Shown here: positions 6,354-10,595 of the stretch, piece after piece | Layout of the letters: the number at the start of each line of letters is the position of its first letter | How positions within the stretch are numbered: the stretch's first letter is position 1 | Assembly (NCBI GenBank): GCA_002478745.1 | Contig: DLQI01000001.1 | Coordinates: 11,874-22,468 of the forward strand | Source of the DNA: Rhodobacteraceae bacterium UBA7436 | Lineage (GTDB): Bacteria; Pseudomonadota; Alphaproteobacteria; Rhodobacterales; Rhodobacteraceae | Length of the DNA stretch: 10,595 nt | Reading direction: 5' to 3' | Position numbers and translations under genes: made by a program | The notes under the pieces: generated by a model | The model's input: only the letters and a program-made list of their open reading frames with translations | What the model was told of the DNA's origin: nothing | Databases searched by the model: none

Positions 6354-7487
6354 ATGGGACGTATTCTGACGATGGCTTCTGATGAAAAACTATCGGTTTT
6401 AAAACGCAAAACATCACACGGCGCCCAGCAACGCGATGTGCATACGATGTCTGTGGCAAAGGCGATGCGTCTGTCGATCGCAAAGATTGGCAAAGAATTA
6501 TTTGAGATGCCATTGTCCGCAATTGGTGTTGTAATGCAAACCCGCAGTGTGGATTGCGTGGGCGACCTCGTGGGTGAAAATACACTGTTATGTTTGCTGG
6601 AGGGAGATGATGGTAAGATTGGGGCTGCCATTATTGGCGGGGATGTCGTTGGCGGCTTGATCCAGCAACAAACGATGGGGACCATCAGCGTCAAAAAGAC
6701 GAATGCACGTTCCATGACCCAGACTGATGCAGTCATGTGCGCGCCGTTACTGGATACTTTGTTTGAAATGGTTGCAGGGATGCTGGACAACACGCAGGAC
6801 ACCCGTACCATTTCTGGGTATCAATTTGGCGCAATGTTTGAAGATAAGCGTGCACTCACAATTGCCCTTGATCAAGCTGAATATTTTGTTGCTCGGCTTA
6901 CTTTGGATCTGGCGCTTGGAGCCCGGCAAGGAGAATTAGTTTTAGTTCTGCCAGTCTCGCAATCCATGGGGATCGAGGATGAAGATGGTGATTCATCTAT
7001 TGGCGCTGCGGCACATCTTGGCGACGTTGTGATGGGATTGAGCGCAGAGTTGAACATGATCCTTTGTAGGCAGTCGATTGAAATCGCAGAGTTGCAGCAG
7101 TTATCGGTGGGCCAAAAATTGAAGTTGCCCAATAATAAATTTCCTGAAACTGAAATAGTGACCGACAAAGGACTACAAATAGGCACTGGAACCCTTGGCC
7201 AAACGGATGGAACACGTGCGCTTCGACTAAATCGGGCACCGATACATGCTAGTCTGCCGCGCCGCCGCGAAAGTGATCTTACCGAACTTGATCTGCCAAA
7301 GATCAAGGCATTGCCATTGCGGTCAGATGCGCAAGAATTTAAAATAGAAACCGAAACTGCTGCAAATACGGCTATGGATGCCGACGCAACTTCGCTGTCG
7401 AACACGACCCAAGCAACCGCATTGCCGGAACTGGATGACTTTCCGGATTTAAACGACCTGCCAGAACTGGCCCAACTTCAAAACTAG
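6354..7487 (+). CDS. Orphan FliM/FliN-like protein with a C-terminal SpoA domain
   Basis: A protein of up to 377 residues. Residues 228-293 (AELNMILCRQSIEIAELQQL, then SVGQKLKLP, IVTDKGLQIGTGTLG, GTRALRL) fit the SpoA/FliN C-terminal fold of flagellar C-ring and type III secretion sorting proteins. Residues about 35-200 could correspond to the FliM middle domain. The usual CheY-binding N-terminal motif of FliM is not visible. After the SpoA domain comes an unusual tail of about 85 residues, rich in acidic residues, with repeated leucine-acid-proline motifs (LPELDDFPDLNDLPEL). No flagellar or secretion gene is nearby, so a motor role is uncertain; a phospho-receiver-responsive role next to a two-component system is conceivable. 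The start may be ATG 6354, whose only nearby SD-like sequence is too close, or ATG 6372, which follows GGGACG at a better distance. It faces the DUF442 gene with 8 bases between stops. Confidence 0.8.
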   Translation: MGRILTMASDEKLSVLKRKTSHGAQQRDVHTMSVAKAMRLSIAKIGKELFEMPLSAIGVVMQTRSVDCVGDLVGENTLLCLLEGDDGKIGAAIIGGDVVGGLIQQQTMGTISVKKTNARSMTQTDAVMCAPLLDTLFEMVAGMLDNTQDTRTISGYQFGAMFEDKRALTIALDQAEYFVARLTLDLALGARQGELVLVLPVSQSMGIEDEDGDSSIGAAAHLGDVVMGLSAELNMILCRQSIEIAELQQLSVGQKLKLPNNKFPETEIVTDKGLQIGTGTLGQTDGTRALRLNRAPIHASLPRRRESDLTELDLPKIKALPLRSDAQEFKIETETAANTAMDADATSLSNTTQATALPELDDFPDLNDLPELAQLQN

Positions 7488-7495
7488 GGAGTGTT

Positions 7496-7924
7496 TTAGT
7501 CTTGGCCAGCAAGGGTAGCCAATGTTGGTCGGAGGCCTTCGAGTTGATATCCTGCAGCTTGTGCTGCAGCTAGGATGGTATCGATATCAGCGCCTTCGCT
7601 CGCTGAACCCATCGACCATGCAACAGTACAGCGGGTGCCACTGGCACAATATGCCAGTACGGGCCCGTCCATTCGGGAATACGACATTTGCTGTTCAACA
7701 ATATCCGCAGTCATCGTTTGGTGTGTTAACGGCAGGATGTAAAACTCCAACCCAGCGGCGCGTGCGGCCTGTTCGATTGCCGCTGCTTGATGACTTGGCG
7801 GAACCTCAGTGTCAGGGCGGTTGCAAACCACCGCCTTGAAGCCCGCGGCTGCAATAGAGTCGATATCGTTCGCAGAGATTTGAGGCGATACGAAATAATT
7901 GTCGGTTACTTTAAACATCTTCAT
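7496..7924 (-). CDS. DUF442 / TIGR01244-type sulfurtransferase-like protein
   Basis: A 142-residue cytoplasmic protein. It begins MKMFKVTDNYFVSPQISAND and carries FKAVVCNRPDTE, LEFYILPL and the active-site-like loop C93-ASGT-R98-C99. This pattern is that of the DUF442 domain (dual-specificity-phosphatase-like fold), which in Blh proteins is fused to a persulfide dioxygenase-type metallo-beta-lactamase; no such fusion is present here. A rhodanese-like role in handling reduced sulfur is inferred. The ATG at 7924 is chosen over an upstream ATG at 7948 because AGGAATT directly precedes it and because the longer form would overlap the preceding gene. It starts 10 bases after the stop of the DUF6691 gene and is the last gene of the operon. 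Confidence 0.85.
   Translation of the reverse strand: MKMFKVTDNYFVSPQISANDIDSIAAAGFKAVVCNRPDTEVPPSHQAAAIEQAARAAGLEFYILPLTHQTMTADIVEQQMSYSRMDGPVLAYCASGTRCTVAWSMGSASEGADIDTILAAAQAAGYQLEGLRPTLATLAGQD
7552..7569. repeat. Short inverted repeat inside the DUF442 coding sequence
   Basis: CTGCAGC (7552-7558) and GCTGCAG (7563-7569) form a 7-bp stem with a 4-base loop TTGT near the 3' end of the DUF442 gene. It encodes an alanine-rich stretch (AAAQAAG), so codon repetition alone may explain it. No T-run follows on either strand. Confidence 0.3.
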
Positions 7925-7934
7925 AATTCCTAAG

Positions 7935-8366
7935 TTAGGCGCGAGCATTCATTTCGTCCACGCGTCGCACCATGAAAGGTGCCATCAACATACCGACAAG
8001 CATCGCAATAAAAAAGACTGCGCCTCTCCATCCCCCATAACTTAGGGATGCGATCGCTGGTCCTGGGCACAGACCGATAAGCCCCCATCCGACCCCGAAC
8101 AAGACGGACCCAAGGATAAGTTTGTTGTCCAAGCCGTGTTCCTGTGGGGAGGCGAATGTCCCTCCGGCAAGAGGAGAACGACCCGGTACCATCCGCCAGG
8201 CAATCGCCATCGGAACAATTGCCCCTCCCATAACGAAGGCAAGGGTTGGATCCCAGGCACCGAACAAGTCCAAGAATCCTTGAACTTTACCAGTGTCAGT
8301 CATCCCCGAAATATGAAGACCTGCGCCGAAAAGGCCACCTGAAAGCAGTGCCAATAGAATACGCAT
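7935..8366 (-). CDS. DUF6691 / YeeE-YedE C-terminal-half membrane protein (PmpB-like)
   Basis: A 143-residue membrane protein that begins MRILLALLSGGLFGAGLHIS, has about four hydrophobic segments, and carries the family motif GVGWGLIGLCPGPAI with C100. It corresponds to the second half of YeeE/YedE sulfur transporters, whose conserved cysteines are thought to pass thiosulfate or another reduced sulfur species across the inner membrane. Its ATG at 8366 overlaps the stop of the preceding YeeE/YedE gene by one base (TAATG), showing translational coupling and supporting a two-subunit transporter. The same frame stays open upstream to 8528, but that part is a shadow of the neighbouring gene. It resembles PmpB of the PmpA/PmpB pairs that accompany BigR-regulated blh operons. 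Confidence 0.9.
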   Translation of the reverse strand: MRILLALLSGGLFGAGLHISGMTDTGKVQGFLDLFGAWDPTLAFVMGGAIVPMAIAWRMVPGRSPLAGGTFASPQEHGLDNKLILGSVLFGVGWGLIGLCPGPAIASLSYGGWRGAVFFIAMLVGMLMAPFMVRRVDEMNARA

Positions 8367-8788
8367 TAGAGTTCTCCCACAATCAGACGCAGGGCAAGGA
8401 CGGTAAGAACACCTGCGGCGATGTAAATAGCTGTCGCGACAACACCGCGAACGGAAAATCTCGAGATGCCACAGACGCCGTGGCCTGACGTACATCCATT
8501 TGCCATGCGAGTGCCGATGCCGACACAAATGCCTGCGAAAACAAGCAGCAGTGTGGATTGCATCGTTCCAGTGTCGACAGGCGATCCTATTTGTAGAAGG
8601 GCAGGGACCAGCACTAACGCGAACACAAAGGCGACACGCTCCCGCGTTGCAGCTCCAGAAGTTTGATCAACAAGACTGCCGATGATGCCACTCGCACCCA
8701 TGATACGGCCGTTTCCCAATAGCAAGACGACACCAGCAAAGCCAATCAATAGGCCTCCGACCAATCCATAAATCCAATCTATGGGCAT
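8366..8788 (-). CDS. YeeE/YedE family membrane protein (PmpA-like)
   Basis: A 140-residue inner-membrane protein that begins MPIDWIYGLVGGLLIGFAGV, has about four transmembrane segments, and bears the signature RMANGCTSGHGVCGISR with C99 and C106. This motif defines YeeE/YedE sulfur-compound transporters; the length equals half of the full-size protein, and the other half is encoded by the overlapping downstream gene. An AAGGAAT ribosome site lies at 8794-8800, five to seven bases before the ATG. Together with DUF6691 and DUF442 it forms a reduced-sulfur (thiosulfate or sulfide/persulfide) module. No BigR/SqrR-type ArsR regulator or Sqr gene is in the window, so regulation cannot be assigned. 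Confidence 0.9.
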   Translation of the reverse strand: MPIDWIYGLVGGLLIGFAGVVLLLGNGRIMGASGIIGSLVDQTSGAATRERVAFVFALVLVPALLQIGSPVDTGTMQSTLLLVFAGICVGIGTRMANGCTSGHGVCGISRFSVRGVVATAIYIAAGVLTVLALRLIVGEL

Positions 8789-8832
8789 GCATCATTCCTT
8801 CATGTTCTAGAATTTACTTTGGGATTGTTCCC

Positions 8833-9072
8833 CTAAGAAAAGGCAATCCCGACGCCGACAATCATCAAGCCAAGGAAAGATAGAAAAAGCGCACCTAAGT
8901 TGAGGGGCAGTACTGATTGCAGCACATTTTTCATTTCGTCCTCAGGCAGGTCTGCACGCTTAGCGCGCGAAACACGCAAGATGCACCAGACGATGCCGAA
9001 CAGGCCAATCAGGGAGATGGCTGCGCCACCCCAGATTATCATATCAAAAATCGAGTTAGTTTTTTGTTCCAT
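8833..9072 (-). CDS. Unrecognised 79-residue two-helix membrane protein
   Basis: A short protein with hydrophobic segments at about residues 8-31 (FDMIIWGGAAISLIGLFGIV) and 52-78 (VLPLNLGALFLSFLGLMIVG), joined by a loop that starts basic (RVSRAKRADLPEDEM). The positive-inside rule predicts a cytoplasmic loop with both ends in the periplasm. I recognise no family. It is first in line on the minus strand, 44 bases before the YeeE/YedE start, so it may be cotranscribed with the sulfur genes. It is divergent from gapR across 106 bases. Length, ATG start and membrane-type composition support a real gene; function is unknown. Confidence 0.7.
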   Translation of the reverse strand: MEQKTNSIFDMIIWGGAAISLIGLFGIVWCILRVSRAKRADLPEDEMKNVLQSVLPLNLGALFLSFLGLMIVGVGIAFS

Positions 9073-9116
9073 ATTGTCCAGCTAACTTAATTTGTGGTTT
9101 TGAACAAGAAGGGGCA

Positions 9117-9145
9117 TTGCGACATTTGCGATCGGAAGGTATCTG
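9117..9145 (+). promoter_or_regulatory. Candidate promoter of gapR
   Basis: TTGCGA (9117-9122) and TATCTG (9140-9145) are separated by exactly 17 bases, a plausible alphaproteobacterial sigma-70 pair ending 33 bases before the gapR ATG. TTGCGA is repeated at 9126-9131. The gene has a strong ribosome site TAGGAG at 9166-9171. Confidence 0.35.
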
Positions 9146-9178
9146 AAGGGCCTTGCTGATCTCGATAGGAGCTTTGAA

Positions 9179-9439
9179 ATGACCGAAACCGCAACAAATG
9201 CTGAAAGCTACCGCGTAACAGCCGATGAATTACGCCAGTTTATTGAACGGATTGAGCGTCTTGACGCAGAGAAAAAAGATCTCGCTGAACAACAAAAAGA
9301 AGTGATGGCCGAGGCCAAAGGGCGTGGCTATGACACCAAAGTTATTCGCAAAGTTGTAGCATTGCGCAAACGTGACCAGAACGATATCGCTGAAGAAGAA
9401 GCGGTCTTGGAAATGTACAAAGAAGCCCTTGGGATGTAA
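9179..9439 (+). CDS. gapR: GapR family nucleoid-associated protein (DUF2312)
   Basis: An 86-residue highly charged protein whose core (VTADELRQFIERIERLDAEK, then AEAKGRGYDTKVIRKVVALR and EEEAVLEMYKEAL) is the DUF2312 domain. In Caulobacter GapR forms a clamp around overtwisted AT-rich DNA ahead of replication and transcription machinery and assists topoisomerases. The N-terminal half (about 12-52) is a long coiled-coil-like helix, and the conserved GRGYDTKVIRK segment is basic. Length matches the family. The ATG at 9179 is preceded by TAGGAG at a spacing of 7. It is transcribed alone, divergent from the 79-residue membrane protein and convergent with the 291-residue gene. Confidence 0.95.
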   Translation: MTETATNAESYRVTADELRQFIERIERLDAEKKDLAEQQKEVMAEAKGRGYDTKVIRKVVALRKRDQNDIAEEEAVLEMYKEALGM

Positions 9440-9453
9440 TCCTATTGAAACAG

Positions 9454-9485
9454 CTTTGATCGCGTAATTTACGGCGCGATCAAAG
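9454..9485. terminator. Hairpin between convergent genes (possible bidirectional terminator)
   Basis: CTTTGATCGCG (9454-9464) and CGCGATCAAAG (9475-9485) make a perfect 11-bp inverted repeat around a 10-base loop. It starts 14 bases after the gapR stop and overlaps the last codons and stop (9469-9471) of the opposing gene. There is no strong T-run on either side, so it is either an atypical bidirectional terminator or a transcript-end-protecting stem. Confidence 0.6.
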
Positions 9486-10344
9486 TGACACCAGGGATGC
9501 GCTGAACATCTAACATGTCCTCCTCATAGACGTCAGTCATGTCGTCCATCAGGTCTTCGGTCCAACCCGCTAGAGTAAGCTCTTCCTCTGTTTTTTCCTC
9601 AAGTGCAAATTTGTCTAAGAATGCGGATATGACGCGACGCTTTTGAATTTCCGTCATTTCAGGATGTGACTTAAGGTAGGTTGCAAAGCGTTGCATACCT
9701 TCCTTGCTCATGATTTCGTTCAGCAGGTCAAACTCACCTACAATTTCTTCGCCCAGCTCCAGTCCCGCGACTTCACGAATGATTTGGGGCCAAAGCAACG
9801 GGGTGTCTTCATTGCACCACACGGTAATCGTCAAATCAGGGACCGCATTTCGAATGGCATGTATTGTGTCGGACCAGCGGATGTCGCATGGGTCATCGAC
9901 ACCCAAATAGCTCGTCATACTTGGTTTTGGTGAATGTTCAAACATTGCTGGAAGAAGTGTCGCAGGATTGCGAAGCGCCATGAACATTTCAATTTCATCA
10001 TCAGGGAACAGTTTGCGAATCTGTGCCATTCGCTCTGCTGCAAAAGGATACAGGATCCCTCTACGGACAGCCGCCCTAGGTGCGCCAAAGAAAAACGCAT
10101 TGCTTAGTATCAAACGATCGGCATCTTCGTCGTCCATAATTGCATCAAGTAATACGTCACGCGCACCCTCAGCTGCAGGGGCTGTTTTCAATGCTTCTAA
10201 GGTCTGTTTTATCAGACGGCGGTATTTGCCCGGACCAGGGACCGCGACACCTTTCTTGGAAAAACTATTCTTGTTTCTCAGAAGGCACTTCATCAATCGC
10301 TCTTCCTCGGAAAAGTGCGCGCCGGTGTGAATTGCGAGCTGCAT
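9469..10344 (-). CDS. Unrecognised 291-residue protein (distant sulfotransferase-like N-terminus possible)
   Basis: A soluble protein without a signal peptide or membrane segment. The N-terminus (MQLAIHTGAHFSEEERLMKC, then NKNSFSKKGVAVPGP) has the layout of sulfotransferase-like proteins, which open with a strand and a phosphate-binding HxGxxKTGTT loop followed by a helix and a 'G(I/V)xxP' segment. Here the loop reads HTGAHFSEEE, so the lysine and threonines that bind PAPS are absent. A central segment (EIEMFMALRNPATLLPAMFE) resembles the sulfotransferase RDP region. The C-terminal 50 residues are very acidic (EEKTEEELTLAGWTEDLMDD). I cannot assign a function; the resemblance is weak and by eye. 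The start at 10344 has only a weak ribosome site. Its 3' end lies in a hairpin shared with gapR. Confidence 0.8.
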   Translation of the reverse strand: MQLAIHTGAHFSEEERLMKCLLRNKNSFSKKGVAVPGPGKYRRLIKQTLEALKTAPAAEGARDVLLDAIMDDEDADRLILSNAFFFGAPRAAVRRGILYPFAAERMAQIRKLFPDDEIEMFMALRNPATLLPAMFEHSPKPSMTSYLGVDDPCDIRWSDTIHAIRNAVPDLTITVWCNEDTPLLWPQIIREVAGLELGEEIVGEFDLLNEIMSKEGMQRFATYLKSHPEMTEIQKRRVISAFLDKFALEEKTEEELTLAGWTEDLMDDMTDVYEEDMLDVQRIPGVTLIAP

Positions 10345-10410
10345 ATGCCGTCTAATCCCTTAAAAAGTTGGTTTTTTCTTGTACCAATTTGCCAAAAGAA
10401 GAAAACCTTA

Positions 10411-10458
10411 TTGCAGGACCATTTTTCATCTTGCACGACCTGAAAAATCTCATTAAAC
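10411..10458 (+). promoter_or_regulatory. Candidate tRNA-Thr promoter with interleaved repeats
   Basis: Direct copies TTGCAGGACC (10411-10420) and TTGCACGACC (10431-10440) alternate with the inverted arms ATTTTTCA (10421-10428) and TGAAAAAT (10441-10448). TTGCAC (10431-10436) with TTAAAC (10453-10458) at a 16-base spacing is a plausible -35/-10 pair, giving a transcript start just before the tRNA at 10469. Confidence 0.4.
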
Positions 10459-10468
10459 GACCCTCAAT

Positions 10469-10544
10469 GCCCCTATAGCTCAGCTGGTAGAGCAACTGAT
10501 TTGTAATCAGTAGGTCCGCGGTTCGAGTCCGTGTGGGGGCACCA
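10469..10544 (+). tRNA. tRNA-Thr, anticodon UGU
   Basis: A full 76-base cloverleaf can be drawn. The acceptor arms are GCCCCTA and TGGGGGC, with one T-G pair. The D arm is GCTC-AGCTGGTA-GAGC, the anticodon stem ACTGA/TCAGT with loop TTTGTAA, and the T-arm contains GGTTCGAGTCC. The anticodon TGT is at 10502-10504 and reads ACA threonine codons. The discriminator A and the CCA end (10542-10544) are encoded. Confidence 0.97.
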
Positions 10545-10575
10545 CATTCCAAAAATCACCGCAGTTAACCACCCG

Positions 10576-10595
10576 ATATCAAGTGATATTTTTTT
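10576..10595 (+). terminator. Possible weak terminator after tRNA-Thr
   Basis: ATATC (10576-10580), loop AAGT and GATAT (10585-10589) form a short stem running into at least seven T residues (10589-10595) at the window edge. The T-run fits an intrinsic terminator, but the stem is AT-rich and short. It lies 31 bases after the tRNA. Confidence 0.45.

Noticed and set aside
6341..6811. 156-codon minus-strand ORF at the start of the FliM/FliN-like gene
   Set aside because: A shadow frame with no recognisable motifs, overlapping the plus-strand coding sequence.
6872..7405. 177-codon minus-strand ORF opposite the FliM/FliN-like gene
   Set aside because: Low-complexity serine-rich translation, fully contained in a gene with a recognisable SpoA domain on the other strand.
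8366..8528. N-terminal extension of the DUF6691 gene up to 8528
   Set aside because: The added residues (CRHRHSHGK and so on) are an out-of-frame read of the YeeE/YedE gene; the ATG at 8366 forms a classic TAATG overlap.
8794..8813. ATTC-N12-GAAT with an internal TTCTAGAA palindrome before the YeeE/YedE gene, as a BigR/SqrR operator
   Set aside because: Only the outer 4 bases of each arm match and the spacing is not the N8 I associate with SqrR-type sites; it also overlaps the ribosome site.
10352..10552. Minus-strand ORF of 66 codons starting MECGAPTRTRTADLL
   Set aside because: It is the antisense of the tRNA-Thr gene; this peptide is a well-known spurious product of tRNA regions.
1..10595. 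CRISPR array, insertion sequence, prophage or toxin-antitoxin module
   Set aside because: No regularly spaced repeats, transposase or phage motifs, or paired small toxin/antitoxin genes were found on either strand.

Overview
The window looks like chromosomal DNA of an alphaproteobacterium of the Rhodobacterales (Roseobacter-type) with moderate GC. The grounds are a GapR/DUF2312 nucleoid protein, a regulator with the DUF2083 cysteine tail seen in the short-chain acyl-CoA regulator family, a split YeeE/YedE pair with a DUF442 protein, and a Tat-exported ABC solute receptor. No insertion sequence, phage gene or CRISPR array is visible, and coding density is high.

Layout. (1) 1-1262, minus: 5' part of a periplasmic binding protein of an amino-acid/amide/acid-type ABC importer, running off the left edge. 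(2) 1263-1504: a divergent control region with several palindromes. (3) 1505-6263, plus: a signalling cluster made of an XRE-type regulator, a stand-alone receiver protein, a small two-helix membrane protein and a large SLC5 symporter-histidine kinase fusion. The last three are nearly contiguous (3-base gap, then 1-base overlap). (4) 6354-7487, plus: an orphan FliM/FliN-like protein with a SpoA domain. (5) 9072-7496, minus: a probable sulfur operon (two-helix membrane protein, YeeE/YedE, DUF6691, DUF442 sulfurtransferase-like). (6) 9179-9439, plus: gapR. (7) 10344-9469, minus: an unrecognised 291-residue protein facing gapR across a hairpin. (8) 10469-10544, plus: tRNA-Thr(UGU), followed by a possible weak terminator at the right edge.

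How the genes may work together. The kinase has a transporter-like input domain, so it probably senses an organic solute or its flux. It would phosphorylate the output-less receiver encoded two genes upstream. The XRE regulator contains a segment that aligns without gaps to the kinase's own dimerisation/phosphotransfer helices, including the His-Glu-Leu core. This suggests that the receiver docks on, or exchanges phosphate with, the transcription factor. The divergently transcribed ABC receptor is the obvious candidate target. This circuit is the most interesting part of the window. It is an inference from sequence and gene order.
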